64,000 bases of DNA from Actinomadura harenae (GCF_003696215.1 NZ_RFFG01000032.1:1-64000), one strand, 5' to 3'. Shown: positions 55,656-64,000, numbered from the stretch's first letter. Numbers and translations are program-made. The notes: generated from the sequence alone by a model not told the origin.

Positions 55656-56048
55656 GGCATCCTCCACGGTGTTCTCACGCCAGGCCCATCACCCGACGCC
55701 TCCCCCTAAGACCCGCCCCCCACCCCAAACTCATCGCACCCGTCCCCGTCGTCCGCCCCCAGCCAGACAACCCCGGACGCGCCCACAGTGCCCGCCACCA
55801 TCCCCTCGCCGCACCCCGCCTCACGCCAGGCCCAGAGCTCCTGCCTCGCCCACTCTGCGGAACGCCATCGAGCACGAAGGCGTCCCGAGGGCTACCATCT
55901 GCCACACGGCCAGACGCAGCCCCGCCAGCGGTGTCGGCGTCCCCGTGGGTGCGGGAACGGCATCGCATGGGCCAGGTCCGATTTGCCGGGCTCGCATGAA
56001 GTGCTCAAAATTGGCGTAGTGACCGCACAAACGTGCAGGTCAGTAAGT
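55656..56048. other. Non-coding stretch ending in a CRISPR leader-like sequence
   Basis: About 390 bases with no convincing gene; the frames here are Pro/Arg-rich shadows. The last part (about 55985-56048) becomes AT-richer and ends in GCAGGTCAGTAAGT directly before the first CRISPR repeat. That position and composition suit a leader in type I-E arrays of actinomycetes. Confidence 0.5.
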
Positions 56049-56260
56049 CTGCTCCCCGCACGCGCGGGGATGGCCCCTGCATTGGCCCCTTGGTGCCTGC
56101 GTAGTTCTGCTGCCCCCCGCACGCGCGGGGATGACCCTGCCACCGTCTGGCACGGTGCGGCCGAACTCCCCTGAACCCGGCTCGTGGGGGATGACCCCAG
56201 GTCCGTGAGGAGCGCCCCCACAGCTCCGGCCTGCACCCACACACGCGGGGGCCTGCCTTG
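56049..56260 (+). CRISPR. Short degenerate type I-E style CRISPR array without cas genes
   Basis: Repeats of 29 bases with 32-base spacers (period 61). Repeat 1 is 56049-56077 and repeat 2 is 56110-56138, sharing CCCCGCACGCGCGGGGATG. Repeat 3 (56171-56199) keeps CTG....CCCGGCTCG-TGGGGGATGACCC in the same period. Repeat 4 (about 56231-56259) keeps only the stem-like CACACGCGGGG. The palindromic CCCCGC...GCGGGGA core is the actinomycete I-E consensus. Repeats decay away from the 5' end, so the leader is at the low-coordinate side. No cas gene is present in the window. Confidence 0.8.
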
Positions 56261-56759
56261 CGTCTTCCTGGAGCGCAAGCGTGTGTTCTCTGTATATGGG
56301 GATAGCCCAGAGGGTTGGTTTCTGTGGAAGTCCGTTACCTGGTTGACGCTTGATCTCCTGCAGCATGTTCTTGGTCGCCTTCGCCTAAGGGGGCGAGTCC
56401 AATTGCCGGCAGTTTCAGAATTTGTAGTGATGCCGGATGCCGCGGAATATTTAGCCCTCGAGCATCGGTTTTGATCGCCGGATCGGCTCCTCGGTGACAT
56501 CGATGTACGCCTGGAGGATCTCTACCTTCAATCACCTGGAGCGGAGGACGGGTCGTCTGTGGTGCGGTCTGTCGATTGTGTGTGGATGCGTAACCGCGGG
56601 GGAATGTGTCTGATTTTTCTGGTTGTCTGCCCCGGTCATGGGTTGATCGCCATCGAGACTGCCTTCAGTGCCCACGCTAGTAAATCCGGTGACGGTGAAC
56701 CCTGGTGCGTCAAGATGGTCGCCTGTGCAACTTCGTCGGGATGAACGGGGGAATTGCTG
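56261..56759. other. Low-GC non-coding gap after the CRISPR array
   Basis: About 500 bases, clearly less GC-rich than the surroundings (for example CGGAATATTTAGCCC near 56450). I see no gene, tRNA or terminator with confidence. It may be decayed CRISPR-associated or mobile DNA, and it carries the promoter of the RCC1 gene near its end. Confidence 0.45.
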
Positions 56760-58298
56760 GTGGCTGCGAGGGTGATTGGGCTGGAAGGTAATCCGAGGCG
56801 CAAGGCTCACCGGAGGTATGTCCGGAGTCTGGCTGTTGTGGTCTCGGCGGTCGCCTGCATGGTCGCGGGGCTGCCCGTTGGTTCTCTGGCGGATGCGGGG
56901 GAGGCGGTTGTTGCCGTTGGGGTGGGTGGGAATGACTCGGGGGCGCTTGGGGACGGTACGACTGTCGAGCGGGACGCTCCGGTCAGGACGCGGTTGCCGA
57001 GTGGGGTCACGCTCACCCAGGAGTCCGGCGGTGACTCGCACACCCTCGGGCTGACCTCGGATGGGCGTGTTCTGGCGTGGGGACGCAATGACGTCGGCCA
57101 GCTCGGGGACGGCACCAGCACGCTGCGGACGACGCCCGTGTTCGTTCGCCTTCCCGCCGGGGTGACCGTCACCCAGGTCGCCGCCGGAGGTGACCACAGC
57201 CTTGCGCTGACCTCGGACGGACGCGTCCTGGCATGGGGTCGTAACAGCAGCGGGCAGCTCGGGGACGGCAGTGGGGCGTCACGAACGACTCCTGTGTTCG
57301 TCGATCTGCCGCCGGGGCTGAGCGTCACCCGCGTTTCGGGCGGGAGCTATCACAGCCTCGCGATGACGTCCGACGGACGCGTCCTGGCCTGGGGGGACAA
57401 CACGTTCGGCGAGCTGGGGAATGGCGGCGGCGCCAACAGTGACAAGCCCGTGTTCGTCCGCACGCCCAAGGGGGTCACCGCCGCCGCGATCGACGCCGGA
57501 CGAGGCTCCAGCAGCTTCGCGGTGGCCTCGACCGGACGCCTTCTGGCCTGGGGTCACAACGACAGTGACCAGCTCGGCGACGGCACCGCCGTCGACCGGG
57601 GGATCCCTGTGTGGACGGCCCTGCCCGAGGACGAACCCGGCGTCACGCGGGTCGCCGCCGGGTTCGGTCACACGCTCGCCCTGACCCCTGACGGACGCGT
57701 CCTGGTGTGGGGAACGAACAGGTCCGGACAGCTGGGGCCCGGCTCGAACGACATCCAGAAGACCCCGATCCAGAACGACCTGCCCACGGGCGTCACCGTC
57801 ACGCAGCTCGCCGCCGGCTCGTCGCACAGTCTCGCCCTGACGTCCGATGGACGTGTTCTGGCCTGGGGGGCGAACCACTCGGGACAGATCGGCGACGGCG
57901 CTACCGCGCTCCGCTCGTCCCCGGCCATCATGCCCCTGCCCGAGGCGGCGGGCCCGGCCACCGGCGTCGCCGCGAACAGCGACGGCTCCCTGGTGCTGGC
58001 CCACGCGCGCAGCGGGGCCACCACATCCCTGAAGGCCACCTCCGGCCCAGGCGGGCGGACCTGGCTGACGGCCAAGGTGACCTGCGGTGCGGCCACCCCG
58101 ACCGGCCACGTCACCTTCCTGGAGGGCACCACCACCGTCGTCGGCGCCGCCGACCTGGACGCCGCCGCCACGGCGAGGTTCGCCCTGTCCCGTCCGGCCG
58201 AGGGCGCACACGGTCTGATCGCCCGCTACGAGGGGAACGGGCTCTGCTCCGCGTCCACTTCGCGCGCGCTGACCGTCAGGCTTCCGCGACACGCCTGA
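56760..58298 (+). CDS. Secreted RCC1-repeat protein with C-terminal Ig-like domain
   Basis: About 512 residues from GTG 56760, eight bases after GGGGG. A signal peptide (YVRSLAVVVSAVACMVAGLPVGSLA) leads to about seven RCC1 repeats spaced by 51-53 residues. Each follows the pattern HSLALTSDGRVLAWGxN..GQLGDG..., expected to fold as a seven-blade propeller. The last 90 residues form an Ig-like domain (TGHVTFLEGTTTVVGAADLD) common in bacterial surface proteins. Similar extracellular propellers are abundant in actinomycetes; ligand unknown. Confidence 0.88.
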   Translation: MAARVIGLEGNPRRKAHRRYVRSLAVVVSAVACMVAGLPVGSLADAGEAVVAVGVGGNDSGALGDGTTVERDAPVRTRLPSGVTLTQESGGDSHTLGLTSDGRVLAWGRNDVGQLGDGTSTLRTTPVFVRLPAGVTVTQVAAGGDHSLALTSDGRVLAWGRNSSGQLGDGSGASRTTPVFVDLPPGLSVTRVSGGSYHSLAMTSDGRVLAWGDNTFGELGNGGGANSDKPVFVRTPKGVTAAAIDAGRGSSSFAVASTGRLLAWGHNDSDQLGDGTAVDRGIPVWTALPEDEPGVTRVAAGFGHTLALTPDGRVLVWGTNRSGQLGPGSNDIQKTPIQNDLPTGVTVTQLAAGSSHSLALTSDGRVLAWGANHSGQIGDGATALRSSPAIMPLPEAAGPATGVAANSDGSLVLAHARSGATTSLKATSGPGGRTWLTAKVTCGAATPTGHVTFLEGTTTVVGAADLDAAATARFALSRPAEGAHGLIARYEGNGLCSASTSRALTVRLPRHA

Positions 58299-58496
58299 CG
58301 AGGGTCGGGCCGGACGAACCGCGTGTGCCGCGCCGCCTGGTCGCGGCGCGGCACAGGGAGGATCCCAGCCGCATGCTCAAGATCCCGTCCTCGATCGGCG
58401 GGCGTGCCAGGACGGAGTCCGCTTCCGTCAGGCGCGCTCTGTCGGCTCGTCGTCGCGTCGGGGATCCGTCGACGCGACGACGAGCCTGTCGTTCCT

Positions 58497-58808
58497 TCAG
58501 CCGCGGTGTACGCGCGGCCGGCAGTCGTGGCCCCTGACCCAGAGGTGGCCTTCGGCCCAGCCCGTCCGGCAGAAGAACGAGTGGTGACGGTTCTCGCGGT
58601 GGGTGATGACGAAGTCGTGGAGCGGACCCCGGCGACCGGTGTCGCAGTGCCGCCCGGAGACGTTGGGAAGTCGCATGTCCAGCTGGTCGCAGATGATGAC
58701 CTCCCCCTTCTGGGTCTCGTCGGCCCGCGCGGGACCGGCGACGGAGATCGTCTGGGCGAGCGCGGCGGCCGCGAGGGCGCCGAACAGGACAGTGGATCGA
58801 CGTGCCAT
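58497..58808 (-). CDS. Small secreted Cys-containing protein
   Basis: 103 residues. GAGGAG lies nine bases before ATG 58808. Signal peptide RRSTVLFGALAAAALAQTI ending near ARADE. The mature part has four Cys (IICDQL, RHCDTG, FFCRTG, HDCRPR) that could form two disulfides, and is His/Arg-rich (HRENRHHSFF). Function unknown; an extracellular structural or antimicrobial role is only speculation. Confidence 0.7.
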   Translation of the reverse strand: MARRSTVLFGALAAAALAQTISVAGPARADETQKGEVIICDQLDMRLPNVSGRHCDTGRRGPLHDFVITHRENRHHSFFCRTGWAEGHLWVRGHDCRPRVHRG

Positions 58809-59028
58809 GAAATTCACTCCTCGTGTTGAATCAGCCACTCTAAGCTACTTTGTGGACGCGCTGAGGTACGCCCCCGGGGCACCCGGTGCCCCCTGGCCGG
58901 TTCGGTGGAGCGCTGGCAGTCGGTGCGAAACGGTCGCGGGCTCGGCCGTCGCGCGTTGAACACATGCAGGTCCCGAGAAGCACCCGGTGCGGTGACGTAC
59001 TTGGGCACTATGGCCCGGGAGGTCGACG

Positions 59029-59307
59029 ATGAGCACGCCGGCGAGGCGTCAGGTGCCGCTGAAGATCGACCCGGCCACCGGCGAGCTGATCGCGCAGGCC
59101 GCGCACTTTCTCGGCATGACCAAGAAGGACTTCGTCGCCGAGGCGGCCAGGGCGTACCTGGAGCAGCGCAGGCTGGAGGTGCGCCGAGGCATGGTCGAAT
59201 CGATGAAGGTGCTGGACGGCTCGCTCGGCGGCGGCGTCGCTGCGCTGACCGGCCTGTCGCCTGAGCGGGTCGACGAGCTCGGCGGCGCAGGCGACTGGGA
59301 GCAGTGA
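59029..59307 (+). CDS. Ribbon-helix-helix-like small protein (antitoxin-like)
   Basis: 92 residues, with GGAGG five bases upstream of ATG 59029. RQVPLKIDPATGELIAQAAHFLGMTKKDFVAEAARAYLEQRR has the layout of an RHH DNA-binding fold (strand, then two helices), as in antitoxins and CopG-like repressors. The C-terminus (LTGLSPERVDELGGAGDWEQ) could bind a partner. A 52-codon frame follows at 59312-59470 (VLVRPALRRLREDLHL), but it shows no toxin motif. Confidence 0.6.
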   Translation: MSTPARRQVPLKIDPATGELIAQAAHFLGMTKKDFVAEAARAYLEQRRLEVRRGMVESMKVLDGSLGGGVAALTGLSPERVDELGGAGDWEQ

Positions 59308-59491
59308 TCTCGTGCTGGTCCGCCCCGCCCTCCGCCGCCTGCGCGAAGACCTGCACCTGCCTCTGCCGTCGGTGCCGACTCCACTTGACCAGGTCGACCA
59401 CCCGCTCCTGAACAACGCCGCCGGGCGGCGTCGGGGCTGGGGGAGCGGTTACGATCGGGGCCGTTGTTGACGGAGAGAAGGGGGAAAGGGC

Positions 59492-59731
59492 ATGTCCGAG
59501 AGGTTCGAGGCGGTGTTCGCGCAGTACGACACCGACGGGGACGGGCAGCTCACCGTGGACGAGGTGGCGGCGGCGATCGCGGGGATGTTCCCGGCCGCCG
59601 AGATGGGCGACCTGTCGGGGCTCGTCAGGGCGCTGTTCGCCGAGTTCGACACCGACGGGAACGGGTTCCTGTCGGCGGACGAGTTCGTGCCGCTGGCGAA
59701 GAACCTTCCGGAGCTCGGCGGCGACGACTGA
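59492..59731 (+). CDS. Calcium-binding EF-hand protein (calerythrin-like)
   Basis: 79 residues with two canonical EF-hand loops: DTDGDGQLTVDE (about residues 13-24) and DTDGNGFLSADE (about 53-64). Both keep Asp at positions 1, 3 and 5 and Glu at 12, so both should bind Ca2+. A small cytoplasmic Ca2+ buffer or sensor of the type found in Streptomyces and relatives. AAGGGGGAAAGGG precedes the ATG. Confidence 0.9.
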   Translation: MSERFEAVFAQYDTDGDGQLTVDEVAAAIAGMFPAAEMGDLSGLVRALFAEFDTDGNGFLSADEFVPLAKNLPELGGDD

Positions 59732-59752
59732 ACCCGGACCGTCCGGGGGCGG

Positions 59753-60403
59753 TCAGCGGCGGCGGGCGGTGAGCCAGGAGAAGGTCTGGGACGCGCCCGC
59801 CGGGGTGTGGTGGACCTGGGTGCGGGCGTCCAGGGGCGTGAAGTCGCCGCCGAGCTCGGCGGCCAGCTCGTCGGTGCTGTAGCGGGCCACGGGCAGGCCG
59901 GAGCAGTGGGTGGGGCCTTCTGGGGCGAAGGTGCCGAGGATGACCGTTCCGCCGGGGGCGAGAGCCTCGCGCAGGGTCGCCAGGTACTTGGCGCGGTCGG
60001 ACGGGGCCGTGAGGAAGTGGAAGACCGCGCGGTCGTGCCAGAGGTCGAACGTCCGGTCCGGGCGCCAGGTCAGGAGGTCGGCGTGGAGCCAGCGGATGGC
60101 GCCCGCGGGGTCCTGGGCGGTGGCGCGGGCGGTTTCCAGGGCCTTGGCGGAGATGTCCAGCACCGTGACGTGGTCGAACCAGCCGTCCCGGACGAGGTGG
60201 GCGGCCAGGGGTGACGCGCCGCCGCCGACGTCGATGGCCGAGCCCCCGGCCGAGCCCTGGGGCAGTGCCGCGCGGATCAGGTCCAGGGACGGCCGTGGTT
60301 CGGTCTGGAACCAGCTGACCTCGTCGGTGGGACGCGTCGCGTACACGTCCCGCCAGTGCGATGCGGTGGAACCCGCCGGGGCGGGCTCGGGGCGGTTGGT
60401 CAT
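59753..60403 (-). CDS. Class I SAM-dependent methyltransferase
   Basis: 216 residues. N-terminal HWRDVYATRPTDEVSWFQTEPRPSLDLI is typical of the tellurite/thiol-type methyltransferase-like family with a WY/SWFQ entrance. Motif I AIDVGGGASPLAAHL, acidic loop VTVLDIS, then LWHDRAVFHFL and LREALAPGGTVILGTFA. Substrate unknown; relatives methylate thiols, halides or arsenite-like species. Located between the EF-hand gene and DUF2252. Confidence 0.82.
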   Translation of the reverse strand: MTNRPEPAPAGSTASHWRDVYATRPTDEVSWFQTEPRPSLDLIRAALPQGSAGGSAIDVGGGASPLAAHLVRDGWFDHVTVLDISAKALETARATAQDPAGAIRWLHADLLTWRPDRTFDLWHDRAVFHFLTAPSDRAKYLATLREALAPGGTVILGTFAPEGPTHCSGLPVARYSTDELAAELGGDFTPLDARTQVHHTPAGASQTFSWLTARRR

Positions 60404-60576
60404 AGGTCCTTCTTACCTGCGGTGACGAGCGGACCGTCCGGCGGGTCGCCCGCCGTCGGGTGGCGGAACGCGGAACAGCCTGTGGCGTAGGGCTTCCGGG
60501 GCTTTCGGGACCGGCAGAATGGGCGAGTCGTCCCGCCATGGCGGCGGGACCCGAGGCCCGCATGGAGGACTGCCGG

Positions 60577-61923
60577 ATGGCGAGCATCACCCAGGTTCTG
60601 CGTGACCTGACGCCCGCGGAGCGTCAGGAGCGGATCGTGGACGTCCTGGTGGAGGCGTACCGCGACCTGATGCGCCGGAGCCCGGCCGAGTTCCGGCGGC
60701 GGTTCCGCCGCATGGCCGCCGACCCGTTCGCCTTCTACCGCGGCAGCGCCCCGCTGTTCTACGCCGACATCGCGTCCGACGACGACCCGTGGGCGGACGA
60801 GCGGACCTCCCGCGTCTGGATCCAGGGCGACCTGCACGCGCAGAACTTCGGCACCTACATGAGCGCCGACGGCGTGTTCGTGTTCGACGTGAACGACTTC
60901 GACGAGGCATACCTCGGGCACTTCACCTGGGACGTCAAGCGGTTCGCCGCGAGCCTGGCGCTGCTGGCCTGGGGGAAGGCGATCTCCGACGCGTCCATCC
61001 GGCGGCTGGTCGAGACCTACACCCGCGCGTACGTCGACCAGGTGCGGCACTTCGCGACGCACGAGGGCGACGAGCGGTTCGCGATCACCCTGGACACCGC
61101 CACCGGGTACGTCAAGGAGGTCCTGCACGACGCGCTCGCCTCGACGCGCGTCGCGCTGCTGGACTCGATGACGGTGGTCGAGCGGCACGAGCGGCGGTTC
61201 GCCGACGGTCCCGGCGTCCGGCGGCTGGACGACGCGGAGCGCGCGAAGGTCGAGAAGGCGTACGCCGCCTACCTGGACACCGTTCCGAAGGACCGCCGCT
61301 TCGGCGGCCTCACCTCGACGGTGAAGGACATCGTCGGATCGTCCGGTTTCGGGATCGGCTCGGCCGGGCTGTCCGCGTACACGATCCTCGTCGAGGGGCG
61401 CACACAGGCGCTCGAGAACGACGTCATCCTGTCGATGAAGCAGGGCAACGTCGCCGCGCCGTCCCGTGTCGTGGACGACCCGCGGATCCGCGGCTACTTC
61501 CGGCACCACGGCCACCGGACCGCCGTGTCGCGCCGCGCCCTCCAGGCCAACACCGACCCGTGGCTCGGGCACACCGAACTCGACGGCACCGGCTTCGTCG
61601 TCCAGGAGCTCTCCCCGTACGAGGCGGACCTGGACTGGGCCGGCCTCACCGAGCCGGACGAGATGCTGCCCGTCCTGGAGCACCTCGGCCGCGCCACCGC
61701 GAAGATCCACTGCGTGTCCGACCGCGACTCCGACCACACCCTGGTCGACTTCCAGGTCGAGGACGCCGTGACCGCCGCGATCGGCGACGGCGAGGACGCC
61801 TTCGTCGAGGCCATGATCGCCTTCGGCATCGGCTACGCCGCGATCGTCCGCGACGACCACCGCCTCTTCGTCGACGCCTTCCGCTCCCGCCAGGGTCCCC
61901 TCGCCGTCCTCTGGGAGTCCTGA
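60577..61923 (+). CDS. DUF2252-family protein (kinase-like fold)
   Basis: 448 residues from ATG 60577, which has GGAGGA seven bases upstream; the in-frame ATG at 60562 and earlier starts lack one. DUF2252 hallmarks: FRRRFRRMAADPFAFYRGSAPLFYADI, RVWIQGDLHAQNFGTYMSADGVFVFDVNDFDEAYLG (HxxN and DxxD like aminoglycoside kinases), WDVKRFAASLALL, and LGRATAKIHCVSDRDSDHT. The fold resembles protein-like/APH kinases; no substrate is known. Confidence 0.85.
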   Translation: MASITQVLRDLTPAERQERIVDVLVEAYRDLMRRSPAEFRRRFRRMAADPFAFYRGSAPLFYADIASDDDPWADERTSRVWIQGDLHAQNFGTYMSADGVFVFDVNDFDEAYLGHFTWDVKRFAASLALLAWGKAISDASIRRLVETYTRAYVDQVRHFATHEGDERFAITLDTATGYVKEVLHDALASTRVALLDSMTVVERHERRFADGPGVRRLDDAERAKVEKAYAAYLDTVPKDRRFGGLTSTVKDIVGSSGFGIGSAGLSAYTILVEGRTQALENDVILSMKQGNVAAPSRVVDDPRIRGYFRHHGHRTAVSRRALQANTDPWLGHTELDGTGFVVQELSPYEADLDWAGLTEPDEMLPVLEHLGRATAKIHCVSDRDSDHTLVDFQVEDAVTAAIGDGEDAFVEAMIAFGIGYAAIVRDDHRLFVDAFRSRQGPLAVLWES

Positions 61924-61948
61924 GCCCCGGAGTCGGCGCCCCCGGCCG

Positions 61949-62761
61949 TCAGCAGGCGGCCGGGGCGGGGAGGCGTCCGGCGAAGAACGCGCCGGGCGGG
62001 ACGCCCAGCAGGCTGCGGAAGTCCGCGGACATGTGCGCCTGGTCGTAGTACCCGCTGACCGCCGCGACCTCCGCCAGTCCGCGGCCGCCGCCGGCCTCTC
62101 GCGCGGCGGCGGACGGGACGCGTGCCATCGGTGCCGCCTGGAGGTCGTTCCCCATGGTCAGGGCGGTGCGGAGGCGGGCGATGCGGGTGAACGCCTTGGG
62201 CGGCAGCCCGGCGCCGTCGGTGAACAGGCTGCGGAGGCGGCGCTCGCTGACGGCCAGCCGGTGCGCGAGGTCCGGCAGCCGCGTCGGACGCGCGGACGCC
62301 AGCTCCCGCGCCGCCGCGTGGACGAGCCGCACGTCGCCGCCGTCCGGACGCCGCGCCGCGACCCTCGCCCGGAGCGCCGCCTCCAGCCGCCCGGCGACCG
62401 CCTCGAGCCGCCCGGCGAACGGCTCAAGACCGTCGTCGGCGGCGAGGTGCCGTTCCAGGCGCGAGGCGTCCGCGCCCCAGAGGTCGGTGAGCGGGACGAC
62501 CCGGTCGACGAGGTCGCTCACCGGCACGCCGAGCGCCGCGCGCGCCGCCCCGGGGCGAAGCCGTGCCGCGACGCACGTGGGCAGCTCCTTGCCCGTGAAG
62601 TACGCGGCCCGTGTGCGCGGGCCGATGACGAGGAGGTCGCCGCGTCCGCCCGCCCTCCTCCGGAACACCAGGGACGTCGCGGTGTCCGGCAGGTGCACGA
62701 GCCCGTCCCCGGTCGTGTCGCTCAGGTCCTGAACCGCCTCGATCAGCCCGTCCGCCAGCAT
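61949..62761 (-). CDS. AraC-family transcriptional regulator
   Basis: 270 residues. The N-terminal effector domain reads LVHLPDTATSLVFRRRAGGRGDLLVIGPRTRAAYF. The C-terminal double HTH has PDLAHRLAVSERRLRSLFTDGAGLPPKAFTRIARLRTAL and LAEVAAVSGYYDQAHMSADFRSLLGVPPGAFF. It diverges from an NmrA-type gene with only 74 bases between, so it probably controls that gene. Effector unknown. Confidence 0.88.
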   Translation of the reverse strand: MLADGLIEAVQDLSDTTGDGLVHLPDTATSLVFRRRAGGRGDLLVIGPRTRAAYFTGKELPTCVAARLRPGAARAALGVPVSDLVDRVVPLTDLWGADASRLERHLAADDGLEPFAGRLEAVAGRLEAALRARVAARRPDGGDVRLVHAAARELASARPTRLPDLAHRLAVSERRLRSLFTDGAGLPPKAFTRIARLRTALTMGNDLQAAPMARVPSAAAREAGGGRGLAEVAAVSGYYDQAHMSADFRSLLGVPPGAFFAGRLPAPAAC

Positions 62762-62835
62762 GCCCTCACGCTACCCACCTGACCGTCCCCCGCGTCGTGC
62801 CGGATTTTCCAAGAGGATCCGGAGGGCGGCTCGCG

Positions 62836-63696
62836 ATGCTGAGGTTCATGATCCTCGTAACGGGAGCGACCGGAACCGTCGGTCGAGAACTGGTCAGAGT
62901 GCTCGCGGCGCGCGGCGAGCGGGTCCGCGCGATCACCCGCGACCCCGGCAAGGCCGGAAGATTTCCGGACGGTGTGGAAACGGTCCGCGCCGACTTCACC
63001 GACCCCGCCTCGCTGCTGGACGCGGCGAAGGGCGTCACCGCCGTCTTCATGCTCAGCGCGCCGGGCCCCTGGATCCCCCGGCATGACGAGGCGGTCCTCG
63101 CCGCCGCGCGGGAGGCGGGCGTGGCGAAGGCGGTGAAGCTGTCCGCGATCGGAACCGGCGCCAAGACGAACGGCCAGGACTGGCACCTGCCGGGGGAGCG
63201 GGCGCTGGAGTCCGGTGGCCTCGCCTGGACGATCCTGCGTCCGAGCAGCTTCGCGTCCAACACGCTGGCGTGGGCCGAGGCGATCCGCGCGGGTGTTCCC
63301 GTGCCGAACCCGATGGGTGACGGCGCGCAGGGCGTCATCGACCCGGCGGACATCGCGGAGGTCTCCGTGCTCGCCCTCACCGCGTCCGGCCACGACGGCG
63401 TGACGTACACGCTGACCGGCCCGGAGGCGATCAGCACACCCGACATGGCGGAGACGCTCGGCCGCGTCCTCGGCCGGAGAATCGAGACCGTCGCCCTGAC
63501 CTCGGACGACTACCGCGCGCGCCTGACCGCCGCCGGTCTCGACCCCGGCTTCGTCCGGACCGCCGTCGACGGCGCGCGCCTCGTCGCGTCCGGCGGCAAC
63601 GCCGTCGTGACCGGCGACGTCGAACGCGTCCTCGGCCGTCCCGCCCGGACCTTCGCCGACTGGGCCACCGCCCACCGCGCCGCCTTCGACGTCTGA
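62836..63696 (+). CDS. NmrA-family NAD(P)H-binding protein
   Basis: 286 residues from ATG 62836, with GGAGGG about nine bases upstream. MILVTGATGTVGRELVRVLAARGERVRAITR is the dinucleotide site, followed by VETVRADFTDPASLLDAAKGVTAVFML. NmrA-type atypical SDR lacking a clear YxxxK, resembling quinone reductase 2/QOR2 or NADP-sensing regulators. Divergent AraC gene suggests induction by a small aromatic or redox stress. Followed by a terminator hairpin. Confidence 0.82.
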   Translation: MLRFMILVTGATGTVGRELVRVLAARGERVRAITRDPGKAGRFPDGVETVRADFTDPASLLDAAKGVTAVFMLSAPGPWIPRHDEAVLAAAREAGVAKAVKLSAIGTGAKTNGQDWHLPGERALESGGLAWTILRPSSFASNTLAWAEAIRAGVPVPNPMGDGAQGVIDPADIAEVSVLALTASGHDGVTYTLTGPEAISTPDMAETLGRVLGRRIETVALTSDDYRARLTAAGLDPGFVRTAVDGARLVASGGNAVVTGDVERVLGRPARTFADWATAHRAAFDV

Positions 63697-63714
63697 CCGT
63701 CCGCCCCCGTTTCG

Positions 63715-63742
63715 CCCTCCCGGCCTCGCCGTGCCGGGAGGG
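63715..63742 (+). terminator. Hairpin after the NmrA-type gene
   Basis: CCCTCCCGGC (63715-63724) and GCCGGGAGGG (63733-63742) form a 10-bp stem with an eight-base loop just downstream of the gene stop and before the riboswitch. Confidence 0.65.
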
Positions 63743-63767
63743 GCGTCCGGGTGACGTGGTTAGAATT

Positions 63768-63976
63768 CGCAGCGTGGACGGTTCGTCCGCGCCCTCCCCG
63801 GGCGTGGGCGTCGTAAGAGGGAACCCGGTGCGAATCCGGGACTGCCCCGCAGCGGTGAGCGGGAACGACCGCCGTCATGAGCACTGGGCCTCGGGCCCGG
63901 GAAGCGACGGCCAGTAGGTCACGCCGGTGAGGACCGGCGTGTCGCCCGCGAGTCCGAAGACCTGCCGCCACCCGCG
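63768..63976 (+). promoter_or_regulatory. Cobalamin riboswitch
   Basis: Canonical AdoCbl riboswitch blocks: AAGAGGGAACCCGGTGCGAAT (written here as AAGAGGGAA, CCCGGTG, CGAATCC at 63816-63838), GGGACTGCCCCGCAGCGGTGA, the GGGAAG...CCAGTAGG junction near 63899-63917, and the B12 box GAGTCCGAAGACCTGCC (63950-63966). The controlled gene begins beyond the window; in actinomycetes such switches precede cobalamin biosynthesis, cobalt/B12 transport or B12-independent isoenzyme genes. Confidence 0.95.
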
Positions 63977-64000
63977 CGCCATCCGGCGCGCGGTGGTCCG

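Noticed and set aside
56281..56309. A possible fifth CRISPR repeat (GGGGATAGCCC segment)
   Set aside because: Breaks the 61-base register by about 11 bases and only the tail of the repeat matches.

Overview
This is a GC-rich, gene-dense window from a filamentous actinomycete. Lineage-typical pieces include paired XRE/DUF5753 and DUF397 genes, NarL- and OmpR-type two-component pairs beside transporters, many secreted proteins, GTG/TTG starts and type I-E style CRISPR repeats. A Streptosporangiales/Thermomonosporaceae host (for example Actinomadura-like) is plausible, but that is inference.

Layout. 1-3929: a truncated malonyl-CoA-synthetase-like ligase and a cytosine permease/deaminase pair. 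3948-12066: a defence island with visibly lower GC and less biased codon use. It holds an HTH regulator, an unassigned three-gene module (HNH-like zinc protein, ParB/Srx-like protein, SNF2-type helicase), and a NaeI-family restriction-modification set (endonuclease, C5-cytosine methyltransferase, Vsr repair nuclease). 12301-22121: a complete, tightly overlapping thiopeptide/pyridine RiPP operon. It encodes a leader-binding E1-like protein, a YcaO cyclodehydratase, an azoline dehydrogenase, a precursor peptide, a hairpin, a split LanB glutamylase and eliminase, and a pyridine synthase. The precursor has a thiomuracin-type leader end (GHGMTEVSA) and an unusual core with Ser1 and Ser12, charged residues inside the predicted ring and an acidic tail.

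22118-32685: an OmpR-type two-component system divergent from an MmpL exporter, a TetR regulator divergent from a Rossmann reductase with operator-like repeats between them, a nitrilase-family amidase, and a DrrAB-like ABC exporter with a NarL-type two-component system. 32682-45810: mostly metabolic and housekeeping genes (carboxylesterase, secreted protein, hydrolase, aminotransferase, GH31 glycosidase, SseB, prepilin peptidase, dioxygenase, VOC protein, TipA-type MerR regulator, Lrp regulator, aldo/keto reductase). 45848-50341: accessory region with XRE/DUF397 genes, lipoproteins and two apparent homopolymer frameshifts. 50429-55655: ECF41/SigJ-like sigma factor with its epimerase partner, RsgA, GNAT, and small or DUF proteins. 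56049-56260: a short, decaying, cas-less CRISPR array. 56760-63696: RCC1-repeat secreted protein, small secreted protein, RHH protein, EF-hand protein, methyltransferase, DUF2252 and an AraC/NmrA pair. The window ends in a cobalamin riboswitch whose target gene lies beyond the edge.

The strongest candidates for undescribed biology are the RiPP operon, whose predicted product mixes thiopeptide and pyritide features, and the HNH/ParB/SNF2 module inside the NaeI island.
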